DNA of 64,000 nt from Mytilinidion resinicola (GCF_010093595.1 NW_022985438.1:1822785-1886784); one strand, 5' to 3'; counted from the first letter of the stretch, positions 24,576 to 36,736 are shown. Numbers and translations: made by a program. Notes: generated by a model from the sequence alone, not told the origin.

Positions 24576-26912
24576 TTACCAAGTAGTCCCCTGACCGAGG
24601 TAAGCTCCTGCATCAAGCGCAGGAACACTGAATCCATAGCCTTCCGTATGGCCTTCCTTATCATTCGGGGTGATCTCTACTCTGATAGTGACGTCGAGCC
24701 CATATGCACCGCAAAGGCCCGTTGGTTGTAGTCCAGTGGCCGCAGGATGGAATGTGCCAGCACCATTCTCACCGGCATGCATCGGTTTGCGAGCGTTGGC
24801 CTTCACATCAAGCACAGCGGACACTGGAGCTCCGTGAACAAGTTCCTGTGTCCCTTCCACCGGCGCCGGCGCGTCACCGTTGGTAGCAGTCGTAGGCGCG
24901 GGAGCTGGTACGGCGGCAGCTACAGTTGCGGGATCCTCTTGCGACTCGGCGATGATGGCGTAATTGCGCGAAGGCATGGTCGCATGGTTCTTGTCGGATG
25001 TCTTCTTCGGAATCTTTCCATTCGTGCCGGTGCGGTTGCCGTTGCCATTCCCATTAATGACCTCTGCGCCTGGTTTGTGGCCTGGGTCATGGTCAAAGAG
25101 TTCAAGCAGCGTCTCGTCGGTGTCATGATCAAGATGGTGGATCTTGTTCCTGGAGGCCAGTAAATTAGCAACAGCTTGCGGCGGTGGCTTGTTGGTGATG
25201 GCCGAGCTAATAACATTAGGCATATAGCGGAAATCACGTTCGGCTGGGATTCCAAGCTTTGCATTAGAGTAGAAGCGCCCGATGGCGGCAAGATGAACAT
25301 CACCACCGAGAATAGTGATACGGACAGAGTGTTTCTTGGCAAGGTCCTGAAGTTGGAGAATCAACTCTTTTCGCTCATGTTTGTGCTGATGTGCCGTGTA
25401 ATGGTCGTCCAAGTCATCAAGTAGATCCACGTTGCCATCGAACTTGTTGAAGACTCCTCCGGCGAATCCAAAACGCTTGTTCAAGAATTTGATCGGCGCA
25501 ATGATAGGAGAGGAGAAGATATTCTCCAGCCACTGGAGACGTGGATATGCGATGGGAACGCCAAGGAGGAGGATTAGGTGCTTAATCTCCTTATTAGCTG
25601 CAAACTCCGCGCTAAGCCGATCGAATATTTGCTTATAGGTCTCTGGGTAGTTGATCTGATGTCTGGTGCGCTCGGTACGCGCGTCAATACCACAGAAAGC
25701 GATTCGTGCACCTAATTGGCAGTAGAGGTTCCGGCTTCGCTCTTCAACATACGGCCCAGGCATGCTACCAATGATATAGGAAGGGTCCTCCTTGTCATCT
25801 GTCTTCACGAAAGTATCCTTCATTTGGATGGGATCTTCTGGAGTACCATCCAGTCCTACTTTCATTGTGTTTGGAGCATCTGTCGTGAAAGTACTCTTCG
25901 GGGGCGGGATGTGGTGCTGGAACAGGAGATAATACTTGTGTGCTACACCACCGATGCCCCTGAAGACTGCACATCTCATGAAGCGATCAGTATATGAGCC
26001 GAAGCCATCGATGATGTCGTGATCGTCCCAGATATTGAGTTGGGGAATTTGGGCGTTTGCGTCGGAGAATGGTTTGGTGCCGTACCACCCTATATAGTTG
26101 TTGAAGTAATAGTCGTCGCATTCGGCACGCAACTGTTCATTGAAAGGGTATCCGCGACGCTTGTGCGGGTTCCCAATGTCTGTCCAGGCACGCAAAGGGC
26201 CATCTACTCGTACTCCATCGTTGTATATTTGATCGCCGCCACCAATCATAACGTGGAATGGTTTTTGCTGATGCATCCGGAGGACGTCATTCCAAAGCGC
26301 GGGACCTGACCAAGCATCAACGTTAGTTCCAACGCTGAAGCCATTGCAGGAATGGAAGAGGATGCGCATCGATTGCGCAATTGATGGGACCACGAAGGTG
26401 TTGGGTCCACCTTTCCGCTCTCCGGATGAACGCGTAGTACTCGCGATGCTATACTCCCATTTGGCCTCGAAGTTCTGGAATGGCACGTCAATTAAGAAGC
26501 GCCAGAACGTCTTTCTCGGGTCCTCGTATAGCTTTGTACCCGGGATAGATCCAGACCCCGTCACTGATGCAGAGCCATTCGTCTGGCTAGCTACAGCGGG
26601 GCCGAGACATCGCAAGGTGAGCTCTGGATGATGTTGCCCCGGTGTGGTGACAATGAGAATACTCCCATGCCATGTTGGAGCCTGAGAGGCTGCGTTGCTC
26701 ATTCGCTTGTAGTTCAACAACGGTCCACAGAGGACCTCGAACTCATCCGAAGTGCCAGCTCCCACGCTGTGTATGCCATTCTGCGGAGTCTGCGGGACGG
26801 TTCCCTGTGTCGATACATTTGGGGGAGTAGGATGGTGAAGGTGAAGGCCGCGCTGCTCGGGGGTCTCGTTTTCCTGATGATGGAACCGGTCCTTCTCTCG
26901 TGCGTGGTCCAT
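24576..26912 (-). CDS. PhoD-like metallophosphatase domain protein
   Basis: This single-exon gene encodes 778 residues with the fungal PhoD-like phosphatase domain. Metal-binding motifs are visible in order: GGGDQIYNDG, WDDHDIIDGFGSY, and a late ILGGDVHLAAIGRF. The N-terminal 60 residues are polar and disordered. After the domain comes a low-complexity Asn/Gly, then Pro/Ala-rich insert, and a conserved-looking end (GLCGAYGLDVTIRVEI). No signal peptide or membrane segment is evident, so unlike bacterial secreted PhoD it is probably intracellular. The substrate is not known; the domain predicts phosphoesterase activity on a phosphodiester or monoester. Confidence 0.85.
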   Translation of the reverse strand: MDHAREKDRFHHQENETPEQRGLHLHHPTPPNVSTQGTVPQTPQNGIHSVGAGTSDEFEVLCGPLLNYKRMSNAASQAPTWHGSILIVTTPGQHHPELTLRCLGPAVASQTNGSASVTGSGSIPGTKLYEDPRKTFWRFLIDVPFQNFEAKWEYSIASTTRSSGERKGGPNTFVVPSIAQSMRILFHSCNGFSVGTNVDAWSGPALWNDVLRMHQQKPFHVMIGGGDQIYNDGVRVDGPLRAWTDIGNPHKRRGYPFNEQLRAECDDYYFNNYIGWYGTKPFSDANAQIPQLNIWDDHDIIDGFGSYTDRFMRCAVFRGIGGVAHKYYLLFQHHIPPPKSTFTTDAPNTMKVGLDGTPEDPIQMKDTFVKTDDKEDPSYIIGSMPGPYVEERSRNLYCQLGARIAFCGIDARTERTRHQINYPETYKQIFDRLSAEFAANKEIKHLILLLGVPIAYPRLQWLENIFSSPIIAPIKFLNKRFGFAGGVFNKFDGNVDLLDDLDDHYTAHQHKHERKELILQLQDLAKKHSVRITILGGDVHLAAIGRFYSNAKLGIPAERDFRYMPNVISSAITNKPPPQAVANLLASRNKIHHLDHDTDETLLELFDHDPGHKPGAEVINGNGNGNRTGTNGKIPKKTSDKNHATMPSRNYAIIAESQEDPATVAAAVPAPAPTTATNGDAPAPVEGTQELVHGAPVSAVLDVKANARKPMHAGENGAGTFHPAATGLQPTGLCGAYGLDVTIRVEITPNDKEGHTEGYGFSVPALDAGAYLGQGTTW

Positions 26913-28817
26913 ATTACAGATAGGGAGAGAATTGGGTCGTAGAAAAGGCTGAGTGGGGGCTGAATCTCCAGCTACAGCTCGAGGTTCTGTTGTTTATAGT
27001 GGTGTTTGGGGTCAGCGCAACGCTATTGTGAGGGCAATGTTGCGAGAGTGTCGAAGGGACGCGGGAGAAGTAGAGGGAATGTGGAGAAGAATGCGGCGGA
27101 TGCGACGGCAGCGCGTGTGGCTCTAAAATGAGCGTGGAGATTTGACTGGGCGCAAGAAAGCACATGGGCGACACTTCAGGGCAGCGGAGGCTGGGGCGGA
27201 CAGCCTCTGCCAAGCACAGCCAAGGGGCACTAAGGAGCTTGAGCGATGAGGATGACATCGTCGGATATGGGCTGTTTCACAGTGGCGGTGCGGCTTTAGC
27301 ATGCCTATCGCGATCATCGCAGCGTGCATTCGGTGAGGATGCGACCCAAAACATCACACGAAGCCATGCGAACCCGCGGAGAGTCGCTTCGAGTGGCTAG
27401 CCCGAGTACACCCTTGACTCCCTGAGCTCGTCTCCCGCAACACCATCGCGGGCCAAGCTCGACGGGGCAGATCCGCACGGGGTGGCTGGGGCTAGGGTCT
27501 ATGGCAGTGCAGTGGCGCGGCACGACATTCCGAGTTGCAACTCTTCCGGCTGTTTATGCTCATTCAAATCATACCCACCAGTTTCGTCGACTTCTCAAAA
27601 TGCTCCAACGACTATCAACCTCTCCAGCCATGATTCTTGCATCGGCGACGGCCCCTCAGAGTCGCTCCTGGAGACTGCCATAACACCCGGGAGCTATGCC
27701 AATATCGTGCCTCTCCGCGAGCAGCTGAAAGGCATGCTCTTCCGAGCTGAGATGCGTGAGATGTAAGCTTTCTCGATGCTTCTAGCCGCGTGTGGCATAA
27801 GGGCTGACTGCCTATCCTCGACGCAGATGTCCTCCGTATCCAACGACGACAAGACAAAGATAGCCAAGCAAAAACACGTGTTGACACGAGCCCTTGTGCT
27901 CTGGGGGGAGACTTATGGCTCACACAAGAAACACAGCTTTCTGGCATTGAAGAAGGGTGAATTTGATGCAATGCCAGAATGTCACGTGCCACTGGCTCTT
28001 CGGTCCATTGTTCGAAGTCTGATTTACACATGACATTGCAACTTTGGAACGAGCTGACGAATTAATGATATAACTATCCCTTTTCCACCTGATCAGCCCC
28101 ATAAACGTGATTAGTATTGAAGTCCTGATGAACAACCTTGGAAACGACAAATGAACAGAGAGGCAGAGAAGAAAGCACCGCGACTTTTTGCGCCTCCCTA
28201 TGCATGTAGAAGGAACGTCAACGGAATCGAGACTCAGACGGATGCTTCGAGAAGCATTGGATTTGTTACCTAGGGAGCTGTACCTAATGATTACTGTCAC
28301 CGACTCACGTGTGACTCTGAAACGTGACCTGTCGTTAGATTAGTTCTGTACCTGGTCGTGTAGTTTGTTAGAGGTGTTTCGCCATCTAGCATTTATTTCA
28401 AGAAAGGCTGAAGTCATAGGGTGACAGGCAGCGAGTGTTGTAGCCTACCCTAAGCAGCGCCAGGCCACCAGAAGAAGTGGGATGTCGATTTAGCGCTGTT
28501 TTAGCTGTTTCGAGCTCCATCGACTTTCGTTCCAACACATCAGTCAGCTGCCGTACTTCACACTCGCCGCTCCGCTGCTCCCGCCTGCTCCTTCACTGCT
28601 CTGCCCTCTCTGCTTGCCTGCATCTAACTCAACACCTCATAGACTCCTGTTAGCAGCTCCGTGTGCCCCGCACTTCGTCCCCTCAACGTAACCTTCTCTC
28701 GCGCGCGCCGCCGTCCGTTAGCCACGATCTCCAGCTGTTCAACGCCCCGTGGGAGCAGGCAAGCTGGGGAAGAGAAGGATATCGAGTGAGGACCTTGGTC
28801 GTCCATTCAAGAAAGCC
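26913..28817. other. Long intergenic region upstream of the E1 gene
   Basis: About 1.9 kb separates the divergent PhoD-like and E1 genes. One plus-strand stretch (27610-27766) reads somewhat like protein (ITPGSYANIVPLREQLKGM) and ends at a GTAAGC donor, but it has no ATG in frame and the next acceptor leads to a stop within 13 codons. I do not call a gene. The part just before 28817 is CT-rich, as in many fungal 5' leaders. Confidence 0.4.
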
Positions 28818-31800
28818 ATGACAGTGCGTGTGCCCCTCGCTGTTCCCCAGTCTTCATCCTAGGGCTCCTGCCTTCGTGGACCTAGGCACCGAGCGTATAT
28901 TATAAGCACATCTTAGCTCGCAGAGGTTCCCTCCTCTACGGACACATTTCTCAAGTTCGCACACATACTCCATCATGGCCAGCCCACTGACAAGTTTGAA
29001 ATTATTGCAGGACTCCATCATGCAGGTCGACAGCCCCGCTGCTGCCGCCGAGCAGCTAAGAGCTGCCGATGGAGAGATCGATGAGTCCCTCTACAGTAGA
29101 CAGCTCTACGTGCTCGGACATGAGGCTATGAAGCGTATGGGATCCTCCAACATCCTCATCGCGGGGCTCCGAGGCCTCGGCGTCGAAATCGCCAAGAACA
29201 TCGCACTGGCCGGCGTCAAGTCCCTAACCCTCTTCGATCCGAAACCCGCCACTATCGCCGACCTATCCTCTCAGTTCTTCCTGCACCCAGAGGACGTGGG
29301 CAAGCCTCGAGCCCAAGTCACAGTCCCCCGAGTTTCCGAGCTGAATCCATACACCCCCGTTCGAGAGCATACGGCGGCGGACCTTACATCGGATTTGAGT
29401 CTTCTGAAACAATACCAGGTCGTGGTTCTCACGGATACGCTTTTGCGAGACCAGATCAAGATTGCCGATTATTGTCACGACAATGGCATCTACGTTGTCA
29501 TTACGGATATATTTGGGCTTTTTGGAACAATCTTCACAGATTTTGGCAAGAACTTCACCTGTGGAGACCCCACGGGCGAACAAGAGCTGAATGGAATTGT
29601 TGCCGACATCGATTCCGACGGGTTGGTGTCTGCGCTGGATGAAACTAGACATGGTCTTGAAGACGGCGATCACGTCACTTTTACTGAAGTGCAAGGCATG
29701 GAAGCTCTTAACGACTGTGCACCACGAAAGATTGAAGTCAAAGGACCATACACCTTCTCCATCGGCGATGTCTCAGGACTCGGAACATACAAGCGTGGAG
29801 GATTATACATCCAAAAGAAAATGCCAAAATTCATCGACTTCGAGCCTCTGAGCAAGCAGCTGGCCAAACCCGAATTACTTATTTCGGATTTCGCCAAGTT
29901 TGACCGACCTCAGCAACTTCATATCGGCATTCAGGCCCTGCATGCCTTCGCGGAAAAGCACAACGGAGAATTTCCGAGGCCCCACAACGAAGCGGATGCC
30001 TCAGAGGTCTTCAAGATTGCGTCAGGCTTAGCCGGTGAAGGAGAAGACAAGGTTGAGTTGGACGAGAAACTTCTAAAAGAGCTCAGCTATCAAGCCCGTG
30101 GCGACCTCACTCCTATGGCCGCTTTCTTTGGCGGTCTTGCGGCGCAAGAGGTGCTTAAATCCGTCTCCGGAAAGTTTCACCCCATCGTGCAATGGCTTTA
30201 CTTCGACTCCCTCGAATCTCTGCCTGAATCTACCCCGCGCTCTGAGGAAAACTGCAAACCACTTGGAACTCGTTACGACGGCCAGATTGCAGTCTTCGGT
30301 AAAGACTACCAGACCAAGTTGTCAAATGTCAAGCAATTCTTAGTTGGAGCCGGCGCGATTGGTTGTGAGATGCTAAAGAACTGGGCTATGATGGGGCTCG
30401 CCGCAGGCCCAGAAGGCAGGATATCCGTAACGGATAATGACAATATCGAAAAGAGCAATCTGAACCGACAATTCCTCTTCAGGCCTAAGGATGTCGGCAA
30501 GCTGAAGAGCGACTGCGCAGCTGAAGCAGTACAGGCGATGAACCCAGATCTGAAAGGGAAAATAGTGACTATGCAGGATAAAGTGGGACAAGAAACCGAG
30601 CACGTTTTCAACGAGGATTTCTGGGAAGAGCTTGACGCGATTACAAACGCATTGGACAATGTTGAAGCCCGCACCTATGTTGATCGACGATGTGTCTTCT
30701 TCCGGAAGCCCCTGTTGGACAGCGGCACACTCGGGACCAAAGGCAACACCCAAGTTGTCCTACCCAATATCACGGAGTCGTATTCATCGTCACAGGATCC
30801 TCCAGAGCAATCGTTCCCGATGTGTACGCTTCGAAGCTTCCCTAATCGCATCGAACATACCATCGCATGGGCCAAGGACCTCTTCCACACATTCTTCGTT
30901 CAGCCGGCGGAAGTGGTCAACCTATACCTTACGCAACCCGGTTATCTTCAGTCTTCTCTTAAACAATCAGGGAACGAGAAGCAGACTCTAGAGACGCTTC
31001 GAGATTTCTTGGTTGTTGACAAGCCACTGACCTTTGATGACTGCATCATATGGGCACGGATGCAATTTGAAAAGCAGTACAATAATGCCATCCAACAGTT
31101 GCTTTACAACTTCCCCAAGGACTCCACCACGTCCTCTGGACAGCTGTTCTGGTCGGGACCGAAGCGAGCCCCTGACGCACTGAAGTTCGACCCCTCGAAC
31201 CCTACGCATTTCTTGTTCGTCGAAGCCGCCGCCAATCTCCATGCTTTCAATTACAATATCAAAGCAAACAATGTCAGCAAACAAACATACCTGGATGTTC
31301 TCGATGACATGATTATCCCAGACTTCAAGCCGGACCCCGGCGTCAGGATTCAAGCTAGCGACAATGATCCGGATCCAAATGCCCAGCAGTCATCAGCCTT
31401 GGATGACGACAACCAAGAGTTGTCGAAGATTGCCAACACATTGCCCCCTCCAAAGTCGCTTGCTGGATATAAGCTCGAGCCAGTCGAGTTCGAGAAGGAC
31501 GACGACACCAACCACCACATCGACTTCATAACAGCAGCTAGTAACCTGCGTGCCGAGAACTACAAGATTGTGCAGGCTGATCGACACAAGACCAAGTTCA
31601 TTGCCGGAAAGATTATTCCAGCAATTGCAACCACCACTGCTCTTGTGACAGGTCTCGTCAACCTTGAGCTCTACAAGATTGTCGATGGGAAGACGGACAT
31701 TGAGCAATACAAGAACGGGTTTATAAACTTGGCTCTTCCGTTCTTCGGCTTCAGCGAGCCAATTGCTAGCCCGAAGGGCACGTACACTGGGACCAACGGA

Positions 31801-32167
31801 GAGGTTCAAATCGACAAGTTGTGGGATCGCTTCGAGGTTGAGAATGTCACGCTGAAGCAGTTCGTGGATGACTTTAAGGCGAAGGGGCTCGATGTCCAAA
31901 TGATCAGCTCCGGTGTCAGCCTGCTGTACGCTTCCTTCTACCCGCCGGCCAAGTTAAAGGATCGTCTAGTCCTCCCGTAAGTACACCTATGCGCTATCAA
32001 AAAAGAATAAATGCTAACCAAGAAACAGATTGAGCGAGCTCGTCGAGACCATTAGCAAGAAACCCATCCCCTCTCACCAGAAGAACGTCATTTTCGAAGT
32101 CACGGCAGAAGACACGACGGGCGAGGACGTAGAGATCCCCTATGTGATGATGAAGCTGCGGAAGTAG
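28818..32167 (+). CDS. UBA1: Ubiquitin-activating enzyme E1
   Basis: E1 activates ubiquitin with ATP and loads it as a thioester before transfer to E2 enzymes. The preferred model is exons 28818..28823 (ATG ACA), 29011..31976 and 32029..32167, 1036 residues. The first intron has donor GTGCGT, branch-like CTGAC and acceptor ATTGCAG, and yields the N-terminus [10 protein letters not shown]. Unspliced alternatives start at 28975 or 29020. The inactive adenylation half contains [13 protein letters not shown]. The active half has the nucleotide loop [17 protein letters not shown] and NLNRQFLFR. The catalytic cysteine sits in [11 protein letters not shown]. The last exon completes the C-terminal ubiquitin-fold domain, which recruits E2 and ends PYVMMKLRK. 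It is a single essential housekeeping gene in most fungi. Confidence 0.95.
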
Positions 32168-33505
32168 GAAGGGCTTTCGTGTTCATAGGTTGATCTGATT
32201 GGGAACCCCGTTGTGCGGGCTCTGACAGCAGCCTAGCTGCATAGATACAAAGGTAGTAGCACCGTTGCGTGCATGCATCAATGCTTGGAAATAGAATGAA
32301 TACACGAAGGCACTGAACAATGAAAACCAGGGATTATGACCAATGATGACCGCCTCTGAAGAGAAACGTACCCTTGTACCAACAGCCTTTTGGCCTAACG
32401 CATCCGTGTCCTTGAGTATACCTGATCAGCAGCCTCGTGCGTATTCCGGCTAGCTTGTTCAGGAAGGCAATACCAAATCGTCCCAGAAATGCGGTCGCAC
32501 TCTTTCTTCATCACTATGGGGCTTATAATCCATGATTGGAAACATTAGAAGTTATAATACATACGACCTTGAGTAGGTACCTGACGCGGCAAGCCCTTGC
32601 TCTCGTCACTTGCTTGCTAGGTATTCCTGTCTCATCATTCCCCAACGCCCGACCCGGCCCGCCCCCTGCGAAACGCCGGACGCAGATGTTCCGCACCTTC
32701 TAGCTTCGGAGAGCGATTGTTCTACCGAAAGGTCTGGCGTCACCGGTGGATCTCTGGGAACGCGCCGAAACGAGGGGGGAGCGTGCGAGCTGGTGGGAGG
32801 GATGCAGGGATGGGTGGGTGGCTAGTGTTTGATCTTTTTGCTGAGTGTGGAGCGGATGGTGGGTTTAGTAGGGAAATGCGGCGGTTGGCGATATGGGAGG
32901 TGAAACAGACGCACGTAGAGAGTCGTCTTATTCTGGGTATCTGGGGGAGCGGTACGGCCAGGGCCCTCAAGTCGACTGATGATTACATGGGTTCCATCAG
33001 TATTCTTAGAAGGGGAAATTTGCGAGTTCCGAGGCTCGAGGCTCGCGAGTATGTAAATTTAGAAAGTCAAGCTGCATTGGGCAATTGGTCACCGGCGGGT
33101 ACTAGAATATGTCTGCAGATTTTTTTTTAACTGAGTTTTCCCGTTTACTGCATATTGCGCCGATGCAAGACGAGACAATTATGCCGGGATCATTTTGAGT
33201 TTCGGAGGACGCCAGGGAATCTGCAGGCATGCATGAGTGCACAAGCATGGGTGGTGCTCTTGCGGCAGAGCACATGGAGAATGTAACGGTTTGCTTTAAG
33301 CCCGGAGAACACCGAGGACAGAACGGATCTGACCGACTTCGATTCGAATGCTGGATGGGTATCACAATGGTTCGAGAAGCTAGTCTATCTACAATACGCC
33401 GAACCCCCTACTCCTAGAGCGCCGCACTATCTCTGCCTTTTGACCCAGTAGCTCCGTGAAGTGAGCGGTTCATAATCCCATAATTGCCTGCAGTGTGAAA
33501 GGCTG
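32168..33505. other. Intergenic region
   Basis: This is 1.34 kb between the E1 gene and the rhodopsin-like gene, which converge. The short frames here (for example 32717-33130 plus) are Gly/Arg-rich readings of GC-rich DNA without splice signals. I see no feature. Confidence 0.45.
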
Positions 33506-34987
33506 TCATGAGACCTGTTTCGCCTTGACTACAACCTCTTCCTTTTCATGCGACTGTTTTGGCAGCGGGGGATACCCCATGTCATCGCTTGCCTGCTCGC
33601 TCCTAACTGACACGTCTCGTTGCACCGTGATGCCACGCAGGATGTGATCTTGGCTTTCGGTTTTCCTGAGCTCGTGGTGATGTCCCTCTCGAGCGCCTAA
33701 CCCCACTGTTGTGATACTCTGGCCCAACATCTTGCCGTCGTGGTTTCGCCTCGAGTCCATGTTTTCGAGCCCGTACTCGGAGAGTCTCTGGCTACCGGCT
33801 CCAGGCGTTCTTCGCGAATTGCTACCGTATCCGTATCCGTAGCGCGAGCTCTTGCTCTTGCCCACAGACGAGAGCAGGCCTGGGAAGCACGCAGACGCTG
33901 CTTTGCGGAGGCTGATCAGGCAGGCGCATATTAGGCCCACGGCGGTCTCGATGAATGACCATAGGTTCGTTGTACATGAGTCCCACGGTACATCGACGGC
34001 GTGCGTGGACTGTACGAGCGCCTTCATGCGGATGGCCGTTGTGATGCAGACGAAGAGACCAAGCGTGAATAGAATCATCAAGCCGACTTTCTTGGCCAGC
34101 GTCATTTGTAGACGTCCAATCACAGGCAGCGGAAGAGTGAAGACGAATATGTCGCTCAGAAGATCTGGTTGGGAGTTAGTCTTCACAATCGAGAGTAGAA
34201 GATCAAGCAACTCACTAAAGGCGGCCCAAGTCCATCTAGGAACGAAATTAGCAGTGTGTCCTGGTGACGGCCAATGCGAATGACTTACCGAAACCAGCTG
34301 TTGTTTACGCAATGGCCTGGTACATTTGTCTTGTTCCATGACTTGCGGATCGGCGTGCATTGGAAGATCGTCGCAATGACGAAAGCAAAGCTGCCCAGTA
34401 AAATAACGGCCAGTGTCGCCCGACATATCTTGCGGAACAACGGAATCGAGAACACTCTGAGATAGAGTAGCAAGAAAGCTAGCTTGTTGAATGTGATGTT
34501 CACTTTGTAGAAGAGCTGTGAGAGGTAATAGTACTGCACCAGTGAGTTAGTGGCGCCCTTACGCATGTCCTAGCTCATTCACTGACCTTTAACGCAACGT
34601 GAAGGTCCCCACCCATCTTCGGAATATCTTTAGTATGATGGCCAAAGCCATAGTGCGCAGCTGGATAAAAGGTCAGCATGGGAGGCTAGAGGTGTGACCA
34701 GACTTGATCAACTAATCAGTGCGAGATAGAGAAGCTCTGAGCATACCTAGGTTTAGAATTATGCAGAAACCAATCAAGACAGCCTGGACTTGGTCAGTCT
34801 TGTTGCAAAATCGAGGTTACAGTGAATTTCTCACATTGGAGCAGATGACCATTGCCTCTTCAAGGCCTAGAAACCCTCTGTGTCGCCATACGGTGAACAT
34901 GCGGGCTGCGACGAGAACCGTTGCAATTACGGTCAGAGCAATGGGCACAGCCCGCAGATATTTGTCTTGCCCAGGGAAAGCGTCCAT
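33506..34987 (-). CDS. Fungal rhodopsin-domain seven-helix membrane protein (Pth11/SAT4-like)
   Basis: This integral membrane protein has the fungal rhodopsin-like domain seen in Pth11-like receptors and SAT4-type proteins. Six exons fit in phase: 34987..34835, 34783..34747, 34660..34587, 34533..34289, a 20-nt exon 34235..34216, and 34164..33506, giving 395 residues. Motifs in order are the first helix ending in ARMFTVWRHRGF, HYGFGHH before helix 3, YYYLSQLFYKVNITFNKLA, CTPIRKSWN with the loop cysteine and WFRWTWAAFN, and FTLPLPVIG. The C-terminal tail of about 130 residues is polar, with GYGYGSNSRR. No CFEM domain precedes it. A receptor role is possible but unproven. Confidence 0.85.
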
Positions 34988-35535
34988 TGCATTGAAGAGA
35001 AAGAAGTGAACGAGTGAAGAGGGGCGCAAAGGGAGGAATGAGAGATGTTAAAGGATGTGCCCGTATCGACACAAGCTCAGTTCCTGGCCGCGTGAGAGGG
35101 TCCCGACGGCACGTTCTTGGATTGTCACGGTGCAGATCGCGACGCCAGTATGCACATGCATTACAGAATACGACCGGCAACAAATTCCTTCCGGCCATAG
35201 AGGGACCAGTTCTCAGGGACAGTCAGCGGTACCAGGGGGGTCAAAGACGCAGCGCTGCGCGTGCCAAACGCACGAAGGGTCGACAGGTGCTGTAGGGTAA
35301 TATCCGAGTGGTGCAATCGGACGTGCTGGTTGGGTGTCGTGTATCGTGAGGCAAGGGAGGCAGCCAGCCCCTCACGCTCCGATCTTGATGCGGAAGCCGA
35401 TTAGATTGGGGATCAGCGTGAATACACAACTTTTCCGTCCAGTGAATCCTCTCGGGTCGCGCTAGCAGCGATTACAGGCCACAGGGAGCAGGTTGTCGTG
35501 TCGTCTGCATCACCGTGGACGACATGATTGGCACC

Positions 35536-35651
35536 TACAGTTCCCCCCCTGTACGGATTGGACACGATCGTGCGTAGAACAAGGGATTTTACATACAAAA
35601 ACCCTTGTTTTGCGCACGGTCGTGTCCAGTCCGTACGGGGGGGATACTGTA
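35536..35651. mobile_element. Palindromic MITE, Tc1/mariner-like ends with TA target duplication
   Basis: Two arms of about 55 bp face each other with almost no loop. The left arm begins CAGTTCCCCCCCTGTACGG and the right arm, read on the other strand, begins CAGTATCCCCCCCCGTACGG. They continue together through GGACACG and AACAAGGG at roughly 85-90% identity. CAGT at 35538 and ACTG ending at 35649 are each flanked by TA, the target-site duplication of Tc1/mariner elements. The whole unit is 112 bp and has no coding capacity, so it would need a transposase from elsewhere. Confidence 0.75.
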
Positions 35652-36553
35652 GCAGACGTCCCCGGTACAGCCACACAACCACATGGGAAGTCGAGAGAGC
35701 GTCTTTGATCGGCACCGCAGGTTCAGCGTGCGGTTGGCAGTCGATCGGGCCTCAAAGGGGATGGGACGGGTTCGGTCTTGCTGCCGTGTGCGCGACTGTA
35801 CAGCTTCTAGCGTCTTCTCGACGCGGGTGGATCATGATGGGGATGTGTGGAGGAATGCTGCGGGACGTCAGAGAGTCGTGCCAGGGCGCAGAGCGCTCCT
35901 CGGCTCCTGCGCGCGTGGCGTGTCCGTCTGGAAGCATCCTCTGGGATCCGGCTCCCGTGTGGCGGATATATTGGACGGGGGGGAGCTGTGTTGGCGGAGG
36001 CAAGGCACACGGCAGTCACCATCCGCCCAGGGGACGCCCAAGGGCCGTCAATCTCTGCAGCGATCCATGCGCGATCCATACGAGATCCGGACAGGGAGTG
36101 AACGAGCCGGCAGCCGTCTCGCTCCCGTTGGCTAGCGATGGACGCCATGCCAGACGCGGTCTAGGCCGCGGTACGCCCTGCCCCTGGAGCCGACCTTAAT
36201 CCTACGCCAGCTCCGCGGACTCCCTCGCCGGACCCCATCGCAACCATCTGCCCATCCCGCTCCGCCATCTCATCCCGGCCCCACCGCGCTGTCGGGACGG
36301 CCCAGGGTCCTCTGGCGTCTGGAGCGTCGCATCGCGCGTTGGGATTGGTATCAGGCCATGGCCGATCCCTATATCCTCCCAATCTTAGCCTCCATTCAGC
36401 CTGCAGCATGCCCTTACTGACGAGCCCGGCCGCCTGGGTGGCTTCGACAGCAGCGTTCCCTGTGCAACCAGTTTGCTGCCGCTGGTGAGTAGGCAGCTCG
36501 CCTAGGTGGCTCGCCCAGATAACAGCCCTGAAATGTCTCGAATGGCGTCTGTC

Positions 36554-36607
36554 GCTGTCCCCTTGCTGTTCCCCTTGCTGTCCCCGTTGCTGTCCCACTG
36601 TCCCCGT
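36554..36607. repeat. Short imperfect tandem repeat, 11-12 bp unit
   Basis: Four to five imperfect copies of a tgtccccttgc-like unit lie in the leader region of the MFS gene. It is a pyrimidine-rich run of the kind found in fungal promoters. Confidence 0.5.
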
Positions 36608-36736
36608 TCTTTTGGCTCTTTGCTCCAGTCTTATAGCTGTGACACTTGCCTTTTATCATCCTTCACTTTGCCCGGCTCGGACCCATCTACTGGAGCAGCC
36701 CCCAATCGTTCCCTCAATCCACTTACTCACTTCAAC

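Larger units (their letters stand above)
34988..36736. other. Long GC-rich intergenic region between divergent genes
   Basis: About 1.75 kb separates the rhodopsin-like gene and the MFS gene. It contains the palindromic MITE at 35536-35651 and a short tandem repeat near 36554-36607. Long open frames on both strands come from GC richness and the palindrome. I call no gene. Confidence 0.5.

Noticed and set aside
27482..27766. Possible plus-strand exon containing ITPGSYANIVPLREQL
   Set aside because: It has no ATG in frame, and the only good downstream acceptor leads quickly to a stop; left as intergenic.
27615..28031. 138-codon minus-strand frame upstream of the E1 gene
   Set aside because: Arg/Ser-rich shadow without a recognisable motif or splice context.
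32717..33130. 137-codon plus-strand frame between E1 and the rhodopsin-like gene
   Set aside because: Gly/Arg/Trp-rich reading of GC-rich DNA; no domain and no conserved start.
35528..36199. 223-codon plus-strand frame and overlapping antisense frames
   Set aside because: They run through the palindromic MITE and GC-rich spacer; the similarity between plus and minus frames is explained by the inverted repeat.
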